Below, piece by piece: positions 8,270 through 16,233 of a DNA stretch of 56,984 nucleotides. Under the pieces are notes generated by a model. The model was not told the DNA's origin and did no database searches. It saw only the letters and a program-made list of their open reading frames with translations. The stretch's first letter is position 1; each line of letters opens with the position of its first letter. The position numbers and the translations under genes were made by a program. This DNA is from Bacteroidales bacterium (GTDB lineage: Bacteria; Bacteroidota; Bacteroidia; Bacteroidales; P3), in NCBI GenBank assembly GCA_017962665.1, contig JAGCUU010000018.1, forward strand, positions 1-56,984. Reading direction: 5' to 3'.

Positions 8270-9484
8270 TTACTTTTTTTTAATTGTTCCTTTTTTCTTG
8301 TGACCAAACGTGTTTTTCTTTTTTGGGGGACGTGAGGGCTTTATTGTATCTAAAAGTTTTAGGTGCCCAAACAAGTCAATAGTGTACTCGTCTATAAGTT
8401 CGGGGTATTCGTTGCATTTTTTTGATACTACAGCGAACACGCCTCTTCTGCTAATGTTTTTGAACGGACGGGCAATGAGGAAACTAGGGGGTATCACCTC
8501 TTTCCCTTCGGTGTCAATATATCCATATAACCCGTCTGTTTTTATTGCTGCCATCCCACACGAGAATTTGGTAGCTTCCTCAAATGTGGGTTCACACATT
8601 ACATATCCATTGCCTTTGACGTAACTATTCTTGGTGAATGGATGGCCTTGATAAACTAATTGCGCATAGTCTCCAACAATATCAATCGAATAATGCAGGT
8701 GCTTTATGCACATATCACCATAGAAATCAAAATACCCGTAACTACAATTGTCAGGTGTCCCCTCTACAATCACTGCTGCCAATCCACAATCTGCAAAGTC
8801 ACAAATGAGCGGATATTTTGGTTCTACGACCCATCTGCCGAAAATGCTAATCAGGCCCCATCGGGCATTGTCACCCTCTCCCACACATACGGGAGCTACT
8901 GTTTTGTAAAAATCACGCACGGCAGTGAACTGAGGTTTTATAAGCCAGTCGTCGCCCACATAGCCCCACAAGCCGTTGCTGTCCCTGTGCCACTCGGCGT
9001 GTACTAATGGTATATCATTGGAACTTTTTTTGGCTACACGTTCCGAATGTAATTGCCTTTGAATATGTTTGATTCTTGCAGTTTGTTTTTCTTCCTTGTC
9101 TTTGGCCGTCTTCTCCAAAGTCTTTTCATCCTCAATATCGTTAAGCACTTTACGAAACCGTTCCCTGAGAGATGAATCTTCTGTGAGGTCATTGCGCAGC
9201 CGATACAAATCTAATAGATGTGAACGAATACCTTTCATATTGTTCAATTCTTCTAAGTTGTCAATATAATAGCGGTATTCGCCAAAGCCTTCATTCTCGA
9301 TTCTGATATTGAAGATTTCCTCAATTGCCTTTCGCCATCTGCCGAATGTTCGTCGCGGTATCTCAACACCATCGCTTATGCCTGTGTTGAGCCAGCGTTG
9401 ATTCAATTCATTAAAAGAAATCTTACCTGCACGATGGATTGTTTCGATAATCCATAGATACTTGTTTATCAGTTTACTTTTCAT
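8270..9484 (-). CDS. WYL-regulator-type DNA-binding N-terminus fused to WG repeats
   Basis: With the ATG at 9484 the protein has 404 residues. An upstream ATG at 9514 is rejected because it overlaps the -7 box at 9512-9519. Residues 1-60 match the winged-helix N-terminus of Bacteroidales WYL regulators (YLWIIETIHRAGKISFNELN, then IPRRTFGRWRKAIEEIFNI). A charged helical linker follows (about 85-155). Instead of a WYL domain there are at least four WG repeats (about 165-370), including GLWGYVGDDWLIKPQF, ARWGLISIFGRWVVEPKY and GLYGYIDTEGKEVIPPSF. The tail is strongly basic (KKKNTFGHKKKGTIKKK). Inference: a DNA-binding protein whose sensor part has been replaced. It is the first gene of a three-gene transcription unit. 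Confidence 0.82.
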   Translation of the reverse strand: MKSKLINKYLWIIETIHRAGKISFNELNQRWLNTGISDGVEIPRRTFGRWRKAIEEIFNIRIENEGFGEYRYYIDNLEELNNMKGIRSHLLDLYRLRNDLTEDSSLRERFRKVLNDIEDEKTLEKTAKDKEEKQTARIKHIQRQLHSERVAKKSSNDIPLVHAEWHRDSNGLWGYVGDDWLIKPQFTAVRDFYKTVAPVCVGEGDNARWGLISIFGRWVVEPKYPLICDFADCGLAAVIVEGTPDNCSYGYFDFYGDMCIKHLHYSIDIVGDYAQLVYQGHPFTKNSYVKGNGYVMCEPTFEEATKFSCGMAAIKTDGLYGYIDTEGKEVIPPSFLIARPFKNISRRGVFAVVSKKCNEYPELIDEYTIDLFGHLKLLDTIKPSRPPKKKNTFGHKKKGTIKKK

Positions 9485-9511
9485 TGGGTGTTCTTTTTGG
9501 TAATCCGATTG

Positions 9512-9519
9512 CAAAAGTA
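9512..9519 (-). promoter_or_regulatory. -7 box for the HTH-WG cassette
   Basis: Reverse-strand TACTTTTG fits TAnnTTTG exactly. It overlaps an in-frame ATG at 9514, so translation must begin lower, at 9484; this decides the start of the HTH-WG gene. Confidence 0.62.
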
Positions 9520-9670
9520 CGAATGACCTCGGCCATTTTGTGGCTTGACTTTTATTTGTTTAGTAATCAGACACAAAGGCATCAAGCGTCAATTGCGACG
9601 CAACCAATTTAAAGTTAATTCTGGAGCGACTTTGGATTTTGCTTATATTCCTATATCCGAAAATCAGTTT

Positions 9671-10354
9671 TTATTTTAGCAGCTCTCTCATCGTAAAAAT
9701 GCCCTTTTTGCCGACAATGAATTCGGCAGCCATCAAGGCTCCCTGTGCCAGACCTTCGCGGCTATGCGCCTCGTGAGTGAGGGTGATGGTATCGATGGCG
9801 CTGTCGTAGCACACGGTGTGGGTGCCAGGCACCTCGCCCTCGCGGAAAGAGGCGATGGGCACGCTCTCCGCACTGCGTCCTCCGTTTGCAGTTATCTGCT
9901 GCTGCAATGTGATGGCGGTTCCGCTCGGGGCGTCGAGCTTGTGGATGTGATGTGTCTCGGTGATGCTTACGGCATAATCGTCACGGCCCCGCATCAGTTC
10001 GGCCAGCCGTTCATTCAAGGCAAACATTATGTTCATCCCTATGCTGAAATTGGTGGCGGTGAACAGGGCTCCACCTTTTTTACGGCAGAGGTCTGCAAGC
10101 TCGTCGTAACGGTCGTACCAGCCCGTGGTTCCGCACACAATGGGAACTCCAAACTCTAAGCAATGCCTTATGTTGTCGGCGGCAGTTGATGGCTGCGAAA
10201 ACTCGATGGCAACGTCTGATTGGCAAAGCAAATTGCTTTTGCTCTCTAACTCTTTCGCGTTGTCTATTGTGCAGATAATCTTATGCCCGCGTTTCACAGC
10301 GGCATTTTCGACGGCATGTCCCATCTTGCCGTAACCTATTATTGCTATATTCAT
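9671..10354 (-). CDS. dapB: 4-hydroxy-tetrahydrodipicolinate reductase
   Basis: A 227-residue DapB of the short Bacteroidota kind. It reduces 4-hydroxy-tetrahydrodipicolinate in the diaminopimelate/lysine pathway. Signatures: N-terminal dinucleotide-binding MNIAIIGYGKMG, the CGTTGWYD segment, FSIGMNIMF, and the catalytic/substrate motif ETHHIHKLDAPSGTA. The C-terminal SREGLAQGALMAAEFIVGKKG is also typical. It is divergent from fba with a 142-bp spacer holding promoters for both. It stands alone, with no other lysine gene nearby. Confidence 0.96.
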   Translation of the reverse strand: MNIAIIGYGKMGHAVENAAVKRGHKIICTIDNAKELESKSNLLCQSDVAIEFSQPSTAADNIRHCLEFGVPIVCGTTGWYDRYDELADLCRKKGGALFTATNFSIGMNIMFALNERLAELMRGRDDYAVSITETHHIHKLDAPSGTAITLQQQITANGGRSAESVPIASFREGEVPGTHTVCYDSAIDTITLTHEAHSREGLAQGALMAAEFIVGKKGIFTMRELLK

Positions 10355-10392
10355 AAAGTTATGTTTTCAGTTCTCTTTCTGGTTATACATTG

Positions 10393-10422
10393 CAAAATTA
10401 CACATTATTTGTCTATATCAAA
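10393..10422 (-). promoter_or_regulatory. Promoter for dapB (-33 and -7 boxes)
   Basis: On the reverse strand TTTG (10419-10422) and TAATTTTG (10393-10400) are separated by 18 bp, close to the usual 19-21. The leader to the dapB ATG is about 30 bases. Confidence 0.6.
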
Positions 10423-10428
10423 AAAAAT

Positions 10429-10459
10429 TTTGTCAGATTGATTATCTTTCGTAATTTTG
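10429..10459 (+). promoter_or_regulatory. Promoter for fba (-33 and -7 boxes)
   Basis: TTTG at 10429-10432 and TAATTTTG at 10452-10459 with a 19-bp spacer, a textbook Bacteroidota promoter, about 38 bases before the fba ATG. Confidence 0.75.
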
Positions 10460-10496
10460 CAAAATCAAAAATGCAACGAATCAAAATTTTAATAAC

Positions 10497-11495
10497 ATGG
10501 TAGACTACAAGAAAATAGGGCTTGTGAACACCCGTGCAATGTTCGCCAAAGCCGTTGACGGCGGTTACGCCATTCCGGCATTTAATTTCAATAATATGGA
10601 GCAGATGCAGGCCATCATTCAGGCCGCTGTCGAGACCAAGAGTCCTGTTATCCTTCAAGTTTCGAAGGGTGCCCGCGACTATGCAAACCCGACACTTCTG
10701 CGTTACATGGCCGAAGGTGCTGTGGAGTATGCCAAAGAGCTTGGCTGCCCCAACCCACAGATTGTGCTACATCTCGACCACGGCGACAGCTTCGAGACCT
10801 GCAAGAGCTGTATCGACATGGGATTCAGCAGCGTGATGTACGACGGTAGCGCCCTGCCATACGAAGAGAACATCAAGATTTCACGTCAGGTGGTAGAGTA
10901 TGCCCACAAATACGATGTCACTGTCGAGTGCGAACTCGGCGTGCTGGCTGGTGTCGAGGACGAGGTATCCTCTGAGGTAAGCCATTACACAAAACCCGAA
11001 GAGGTAATCGATTTCGCCACACGTACCGGCTGTGACTCACTGGCCATCAGCATCGGAACCTCTCACGGCGCCTACAAGTTCAAACCCGAACAGTGCACCG
11101 TCGACCCAAAGACCGGCCGTCTCGTTCCTCCTCCCCTGGCTTTCGACGTCCTCGAAGCTGTCGAAAAGAAACTCCCCGGATTCCCCATCGTACTCCATGG
11201 TTCCAGCTCCGTGCCGCAAGACGAGGTTGACACCATCAACGCCAATGGTGGCGCGCTGAAAGCTGCCGTAGGTATACCTGAAGAACAGCTTCGCAAAGCC
11301 GCCAAGAGTGCAGTCTGCAAGATCAACATCGACAGCGACAGCCGTCTGGCCATGACCGCCGCCATCCGCAAACACATGGCAGAGCATCCCGACCACTTCG
11401 ATCCGCGCCAGTATATGAAGCCTGCACGCGAGAGCATGAAGAAGATGTACATCCACAAGATTGTCAACGTCCTTGGATCCAACGACAAGCTCTAA
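10497..11495 (+). CDS. fba: class II fructose-bisphosphate aldolase
   Basis: A 332-residue zinc-dependent aldolase that interconverts fructose-1,6-bisphosphate with dihydroxyacetone phosphate and glyceraldehyde-3-phosphate in glycolysis and gluconeogenesis. Visible motifs: AIPAFNFNNMEQ at the N-terminus, the catalytic/zinc stretch VLHLDHGDSFE, ECELGVLAG with the Glu of the metal site, SIGTSHGAYKF, and VLHGSSSVP for phosphate binding. The ending (PRQYMKPARESMKKM) is the usual one. It is a single-gene unit with its own promoter and a strong terminator immediately after the stop. G/C-ending codons are frequent, consistent with high expression. Confidence 0.96.
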   Translation: MVDYKKIGLVNTRAMFAKAVDGGYAIPAFNFNNMEQMQAIIQAAVETKSPVILQVSKGARDYANPTLLRYMAEGAVEYAKELGCPNPQIVLHLDHGDSFETCKSCIDMGFSSVMYDGSALPYEENIKISRQVVEYAHKYDVTVECELGVLAGVEDEVSSEVSHYTKPEEVIDFATRTGCDSLAISIGTSHGAYKFKPEQCTVDPKTGRLVPPPLAFDVLEAVEKKLPGFPIVLHGSSSVPQDEVDTINANGGALKAAVGIPEEQLRKAAKSAVCKINIDSDSRLAMTAAIRKHMAEHPDHFDPRQYMKPARESMKKMYIHKIVNVLGSNDKL

Positions 11496-11515
11496 CGCCT
11501 TATAGAATCATTCAC

Positions 11516-11554
11516 AAAACGGCTGTCTCAAAAGGAGACAGCCGTTTTTTTTTC
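11516..11554 (+). terminator. Intrinsic terminator of fba
   Basis: An 11-bp perfect stem (ACGGCTGTCTC at 11519-11529 with GAGACAGCCGT at 11535-11545), a 5-base loop, and a following run of about nine T. Confidence 0.93.
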
Positions 11555-11581
11555 AAAGAATCACTTATTAAAAAAATTGGT

Positions 11582-11589
11582 TATTTTTG
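11582..11589 (+). promoter_or_regulatory. -7 box upstream of the orphan gene at 11808
   Basis: TATTTTTG followed by GCAGCG. If used, transcription starts near 11596 and leaves a 5' leader of about 210 bases before the ATG at 11808. Confidence 0.55.
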
Positions 11590-11645
11590 CAGCGACAAAA
11601 GGATAAAGGACAATCCAATGTAATTAGTTTTCAGTCAAATTTTTA

Positions 11646-11740
11646 ATGTCAAAAAATCGAATCGTCGGGACGCCAAAAGCGCCTCAAGGAAGGGGTGGTG
11701 TATGCCTTTCCTGAGCCAACGAAACTGAGTTCTTTGACAT
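11646..11740 (+). ncRNA. Candidate structured 5' leader
   Basis: Within the untranslated stretch, ATGTCAAA (11646-11653) can pair with TTTGACAT (11733-11740), enclosing an 11-bp hairpin with one mismatch and one wobble: CTCAAGGAAGG at 11683-11693 and CCTTTCCTGAG at 11705-11715, with an 11-base loop GGTGGTGTATG. No T run follows the hairpin, so it is not a simple terminator. The remaining 60 bases to the ATG are A-rich. I do not recognise a known riboswitch class; the structure is read by eye and unproven. Confidence 0.42.
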
Positions 11741-11807
11741 ATTTTTGAGTTTCGAAGATGCGTACCGGCGATAGGTTCACACATCACTAACTCAAAAAAA
11801 TTAAAAA

Positions 11808-12329
11808 ATGACTGAAAATGAAATGAACAACTCTGGCAAGGTCATGCTTGCCTGGAGCAACGGAAAGGAAACACATCTTCACCCTTCGATGATGTTCTTA
11901 GTAGAAGGCGCACACCTTGAACGTCTGGAAAAGCTGGAAAGCAGGGAAAACAAGATTGGCCATGAACAATATTCCCGTGAGCTTAGCCGCGAATATGAAC
12001 GCTACAGCGATGAGCTAAAGGCCGTTGGACTGAAAGCGGAAAGTTACAAAATACTCCTTCTATCATCCACACTTCTATTCTCAACACACCGCAGTTGGAT
12101 AAACAGAAGGGTAACCAGCTGGTACCATCCTAATCTGAAGGCATTCCGCAGACTGTACAGACGATGCCTTGAACAGGCGAAACAAGACAAGCGACTTTGG
12201 ACTGTCTTTGTGGAAAGCGAAACCAAAAGCCTGTATGATAAAATGACAGACGAATACGATGGGTTCAAGGATCCAATGCTATGGGACTCGCTTTATAGCA
12301 TTGACGGCGACGATCCTTTATGTGACTAA
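11808..12329 (+). CDS. hypothetical soluble protein with long leader
   Basis: A 173-residue protein I do not recognise. It is highly charged and largely helical by appearance. Residues 35-75 (LERLEKLESRENKIGHEQYS and onward) look like a helical hairpin or coiled coil. The middle is basic with several Arg and Trp (STHRSWINRRVTSWYHP, FRRLYRRCLEQAKQDKRLW), and the C-terminus is acidic. No signal peptide or membrane segment is evident. It is preceded by an unusually long, foldable leader and ends 4 bp before the stop of the convergent radical SAM gene, so the two units have no room for a separate terminator. Function unknown. Confidence 0.72.
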   Translation: MTENEMNNSGKVMLAWSNGKETHLHPSMMFLVEGAHLERLEKLESRENKIGHEQYSRELSREYERYSDELKAVGLKAESYKILLLSSTLLFSTHRSWINRRVTSWYHPNLKAFRRLYRRCLEQAKQDKRLWTVFVESETKSLYDKMTDEYDGFKDPMLWDSLYSIDGDDPLCD

Positions 12330-12333
12330 CTTT

Positions 12334-13362
12334 TCAAAAAATACTGTTGTCAGCTGCCGTGGGGTCACCGCATAGGATATTTGCCACCTCGCGGCAGCCA
12401 CAATCACAACGAAGAATATCATCGCACCCTTTACAGACTGAGGGCTTGAAATCGCTATTCTGAAACATATTCCAGTATTGCACATCAGAAATCATCGGCT
12501 CGGAAAAGACATGACCCACCACATGCGGAGAATGGTTACAGGTCCGCAACTGTCCCGACGGGTCGACAACAAAAAATCCTTTTGCCGCCGCACAACGGTA
12601 ACCTACATGCAGATGGCGAAGGGAGTCGGGGTTGTCTATGACACAAAGAGGTATTTCTGTTCCAACATTGCCATAACGGTTGGCAAGAGCAAGAACCTCC
12701 TCGCATACAGAAAGCATCTCGTTTATCTCCTGACGAGAGAGAAGAAGTTGGTCAATATTCGACAACCCTCTGCCTCCCGGAAGGAAACGGTTGAGAAGAA
12801 TACTGCCCGCTCCATTAATAAGAGCAATTGATGCAGTCTCGAAGAGCTCGTGTAGGTTTTGTTTTGTGACTGTAATATTGGCTGTGGTAGTCAGACCGAT
12901 GGCTTTGGCCTGCCGGAACATTTCAAGTACGCCATCGGCATTGTCGACACCGGTATGAAACTTGAATGTAGAATATCCCGGCAAGCTCATGCTAAGGTGG
13001 ACGCCAAGGTCGTGGAATGCTCTCAGCCACTGCTCGTTGACAAGTCGACCGTTGGAGATAAGCACAATAGGAGATTTCAGTTGATGTTCGTCAAGGCGGC
13101 GATGAATGTGAGAGAGGATGTCAATCAGTCCCTCCTTCATAAGAGCCTCGCCTCCAGAGATAGAAAAACTGACAACGCCCTTTTCGATGAGCAAGTCGGT
13201 GACACGGTTCCATTGTTCAACATCCAACTCGTTTCCACAATGATAGCGACTTTCAGGCGCATACCAGGGACATGAACAGAACAGGCAACGATGGTTACAG
13301 CGATATGTAACCTCGTATGCCACAGAGCGTGGGAGCCTGACAGTCATCGCCTCCGCACCCAT
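12334..13362 (-). CDS. radical SAM protein with SPASM-like C-terminus
   Basis: A 342-residue protein starting at the ATG at 13362, whose first base is shared with the TGA of the upstream gene (TGATG). The radical SAM cluster motif CNHRCLFC gives Cys22, Cys26 and Cys29 (Cx3Cx2C). FSISGGEAL is the SAM-binding GGE motif. The C-terminal part has a cysteine-rich SPASM-like region: CAAAKGFFVVDPSGQLRTCNHS, then CKGCDDILRCDCGCRE, likely binding one or two extra Fe-S clusters. This architecture is shared with peptide- and protein-modifying enzymes (anSME, RiPP maturases). The substrate is unknown; no small precursor gene is visible next to it. Its coupled partner is the zinc-ribbon-like gene. Confidence 0.88.
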   Translation of the reverse strand: MGAEAMTVRLPRSVAYEVTYRCNHRCLFCSCPWYAPESRYHCGNELDVEQWNRVTDLLIEKGVVSFSISGGEALMKEGLIDILSHIHRRLDEHQLKSPIVLISNGRLVNEQWLRAFHDLGVHLSMSLPGYSTFKFHTGVDNADGVLEMFRQAKAIGLTTTANITVTKQNLHELFETASIALINGAGSILLNRFLPGGRGLSNIDQLLLSRQEINEMLSVCEEVLALANRYGNVGTEIPLCVIDNPDSLRHLHVGYRCAAAKGFFVVDPSGQLRTCNHSPHVVGHVFSEPMISDVQYWNMFQNSDFKPSVCKGCDDILRCDCGCREVANILCGDPTAADNSIF

Positions 13363-13883
13363 CAATCAATCTTGATTCCTATCATTTTCTCTATCCTGTC
13401 GAGTTTACTGCGCAAAGGCACCTTAGAGTCAAAACTCCCAGTGAAAGAGCGTTTGTTGAAAAGGAACGCCTTCAACACCTGTAAATCCCTGTAATCCTTT
13501 AACAGAGACACATGGTAAGGCTCCTGTTCATTCAATCTGAAAAACAGCACCATATTATGGCCATGAGGTTCATAATCGTTGGGCAAGTCGTCATTCCCGT
13601 CACGAAGGTTTGAAGCCGCGACACACTCGTCGCACCAGTATTCCAACATTACGTCATAGCCCAAAGACGCTATATCTCTCAGCATTTCAAACTCCCAAAC
13701 GCCATTGCTGTCGTAGTCGAAAAATTCATATTTTTTTCCGCAATGTTCGCATTCGCCCTCCTGCATACACGGCATCATTGGCTCATAGCACATGGCACCG
13801 ATATGGGGTTGAAATTCTGTTTTGTCTTTGGCAACCTCTTTGAGGCGCGCGACAAGTTCTTCGCGAGATAGTTTTTCCTCCAT
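13362..13883 (-). CDS. zinc-ribbon-like protein coupled to radical SAM enzyme
   Basis: A 173-residue protein I cannot place in a named family. It carries two CxxC pairs about 45 residues apart: CEHCGKKY near residue 46 and WCDECVAA near residue 90. This spacing and the knuckle-like CEHCGKKYEF suggest a zinc ribbon. Two further cysteines precede the first pair (AMCYEPMMPC). The C-terminal third includes FLFNKRSFTGSFDSKVPLRS. The stop overlaps the radical SAM start by one base, so the products are probably made in fixed ratio, and the gene begins 2 bp after the pepD stop. It could be a substrate, carrier or scaffold for the radical SAM enzyme; that is inference. Confidence 0.75.
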   Translation of the reverse strand: MEEKLSREELVARLKEVAKDKTEFQPHIGAMCYEPMMPCMQEGECEHCGKKYEFFDYDSNGVWEFEMLRDIASLGYDVMLEYWCDECVAASNLRDGNDDLPNDYEPHGHNMVLFFRLNEQEPYHVSLLKDYRDLQVLKAFLFNKRSFTGSFDSKVPLRSKLDRIEKMIGIKID

Positions 13884-13885
13884 AA

Positions 13886-15331
13886 TTATTTCAGGTTTTT
13901 AAGAATTTGCAATGTTAGATCCCAGAACATTTGGACAGTCTTTATCTCAATACGCTCGTCAGGGCTGTGTACGCCACGAAGTGTAGGACCGTAACTTATC
14001 ATATCCATCTTGGGATATTTCTCTCCTATAAGGCCACATTCCAGACCGGCATGGATAGCACGAACCACGGGTTCATGTCCGAACATCGACTTGTAGGTCT
14101 CCACTCCGACCTTCAGGACACGGCTTGAAGGATTAGGCGTCCAGCCTGGATAACCGTCGCCATGACTTACATGGGCTCCAATCATACGGAATGTCGCCTC
14201 TATTTTCTGCGCTGCGGCATACTTGGCGCTTTCAACGCTACTCCGCTGCGAAGTGGCGATATGTATCTGTTTGTCATCCATCTTTATCGAAGCGAGATTG
14301 GTTGAAGTCTCCACGAAATTTGGGATCTCGCGGCTCATGGCCAATACTCCATGAGCACATGCAAAGAGGCTGTTTAGCAGATTATACTGAGTCTCCCTGT
14401 CAATTAGCAATTGGGGCATCTCTATAGGAGTCAGCTCTATAGTTAAGCCTGGTTCCGTACTGCGGAATTCAAACTTTATGTTTTTAGAAAAATCCGCCAC
14501 CATTTTCTGCAACTCGCCATCGTATTCCTTAGCGACGACTATATCGGCCCAAGCCTCGCGTGCTATGGCATTGCGCAAGTTGCCGCCATCGATACGGGCA
14601 AGACCTATCTTGCACTGTTCAGTGGCATTCCAGAGTATACGGGTCAACATCTTGTTGGCATTGCCAAGTCCTTTGTTGATGTCATCGCCGCTATGGCCTC
14701 CTTTAAGTCCACTCACTTTAACACGATAGGCGTTTTCCCCTGCAGGGCAATAGCGTGTGGTGTAGTCGATGGCAACGGTAGTGTCGATTCCACCTGCACA
14801 TCCGATACAAAACTCACCCTCGTCCTCATCGTCAAAATTAAGCAAAATCTCGCTTCGGAGCCACTCCGTGGAGAGACCACCGGCGCCGGTAAGACCCGTT
14901 TCTTCGTCAACGGTAAAGAGTGCCTCAAGAGGACCATGCTATATTATATCATCATCAAGTATAGCAAGTATGGCTGCGACTCCAATGCCGTCGTCAGCGC
15001 CGAGGGTGGTGCCGTCGGCAGTAAGCCACTCCCCGTCAAGCAAAGGCTGTATAGGATCTTTTAAGAAATCGAAATTCTTGTCGCCATTCTTTTCACAAAC
15101 CATATCCATGTGAGCCTGGAGGCAGACCCCCTGCGAATTTTCATAACCTTTAGATGCAGGCTTCCTTATGAGCACATTGCCAAGTGAGTCATGGAGTGTT
15201 TCAAAGCCATGGTCGTTGCCGAATTTCTGAAGGTACGCAGAGATTTTCTCCTCATGCTTGGATGGTCGCGGTATCTGCATAATCTCACAAAAGAAACGCC
15301 AGACCGCTGTGGGTTTTAACTGTTCAATCAT
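13886..15331 (-). pseudogene. pepD: aminoacyl-histidine dipeptidase (PepD) interrupted by one in-frame TAG
   Basis: An M20-family cytosolic dipeptidase (Xaa-His and related) that would be 481 residues, the usual PepD length, except for a TAG at 14939-14941 after residue 130. Both sides align with PepD in the same frame: before it AHMDMVCEKNGDKN and LGADDGIGVAAILAIL (zinc ligands His and Asp), after it HGPLEALFTVDEETGLTGAG with the catalytic Glu pair, then GCAGG, GLKGGHSGDDINKG, and AIHAGLECGLIGEKYP near the end. Only the TAG breaks the gene; there is no frameshift. The N-terminal piece lacks the catalytic Glu, and no ATG lies soon after the stop. TAG is an ordinary stop elsewhere in the window. 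It is a recent nonsense mutation, a sequencing/assembly error, or readthrough. Confidence 0.88.
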
Positions 15332-15389
15332 AATTGTATAACAATTTATTAGCTTAATTTTGACTGTTTACTTTTTTGTCAAGTAAAGG

Positions 15390-16055
15390 TTAAAGTTTAT
15401 ACCCAAGCCCAAAGAAAAAACCATCTATCAAACATGTGGTATTATCACCCTTATACTGGTTCAGAAGACCGTAACGATATCCACCAAACAGACGGAGCTC
15501 CTTATAACCCAACGAAGCACCAGCTGTTGCAGAGATATCAAAACTGTTATAGTTACCATTATCACCATAATAATCATAGTCCGTCTCTGTCGTAGCACTT
15601 GCGCCAAGCAGAGTTGCCGTAGTTGTCACATGCTGGTTACCGTAGAGGGCAAAAATCAGTGTTGGACCGGCAAAGAAACTAATGCTGAGGTCATTGGATA
15701 GATTCAGACCATAGTTAAAAAGAACCGGTACATCAAGGTAAATCTGTGTAGTTTTAACCTTGTTGTTGCCGCTGGCCAAACCAAAAAAATTCACATTATC
15801 AGCATTGTTGCTAAAATTGTAACGCAGTTGTCCACCTAACGAAAGCTTAAGGTCGCCGGTAACCTTCATATTGTAGTTGAGGCCAAGAAACAGACCCTGT
15901 GTCTTGGATGTAGTTGTTACTGTTGTACTTCCTGAGGTCGTTTTCTGTGTTAGGGTTTCGGGGGCATAACCAAAGTTTACACCAAGCTGTGCATTGGAAT
16001 TGAATGCGGCAACCATAAAAGTTGCCAAAGCTAAGACTGAAAATAATTTCTTCAT
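15390..16055 (-). CDS. outer-membrane beta-barrel protein (PorT-like)
   Basis: A 221-residue exported protein with a clear signal peptide ending NSNAQ. The mature part is built of alternating hydrophobic/polar strands separated by Gly/Asn/Ser turns, for example LKLSLGGQLRYNF, TTQIYLDVPVLFNYGLNL, SISFFAGPTLIFAL and ELRLFGGYRYGLLNQY. It ends in IDGFFFGLGYKL with a terminal hydrophobic strand, as outer-membrane barrels do. The size suits an eight- to ten-stranded barrel of the outer-membrane protein beta-barrel/PorT group. Function unknown. It has a -7 box of its own and lies divergent from gpsA. Confidence 0.85.
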   Translation of the reverse strand: MKKLFSVLALATFMVAAFNSNAQLGVNFGYAPETLTQKTTSGSTTVTTTSKTQGLFLGLNYNMKVTGDLKLSLGGQLRYNFSNNADNVNFFGLASGNNKVKTTQIYLDVPVLFNYGLNLSNDLSISFFAGPTLIFALYGNQHVTTTATLLGASATTETDYDYYGDNGNYNSFDISATAGASLGYKELRLFGGYRYGLLNQYKGDNTTCLIDGFFFGLGYKL

Positions 16056-16132
16056 TGTTAATATTTTTTATAAATTAGTATTCGATTCAAAATCCATTAA
16101 TTAGACTTTTTATTTTTTTATTTCAAGTACTG

Positions 16133-16140
16133 CAAAGATA
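16133..16140 (-). promoter_or_regulatory. -7 box for the barrel protein gene
   Basis: Reverse-strand TATCTTTG fits TAnnTTTG, about 78 bases before the ATG. Confidence 0.58.
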
Positions 16141-16172
16141 GTAAAAAAAATCACATTATCCTTTTTTTTTCT

Positions 16173-16180
16173 TATTTTTG
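16173..16180 (+). promoter_or_regulatory. -7 box for gpsA
   Basis: TATTTTTG followed by CAGAATG, 53 bases before the gpsA ATG; only 32 bp from the opposing -7 box. Confidence 0.58.
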
Positions 16181-16233
16181 CAGAATGAATACATTGTGAC
16201 ATTTTTTCTTTATACATTAAATATAAAACAGAT

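Noticed and set aside
11683-11715. Hairpin read as a terminator
   Set aside because: No T run follows it and it lies about 70 bases after the fba terminator; a leader structure is more likely.
13886-14845. C-terminal PepD part as a separate gene from a TTG
   Set aside because: It is in the same frame as the upstream half and starts in the middle of a conserved domain; the interrupted single gene explains it better.
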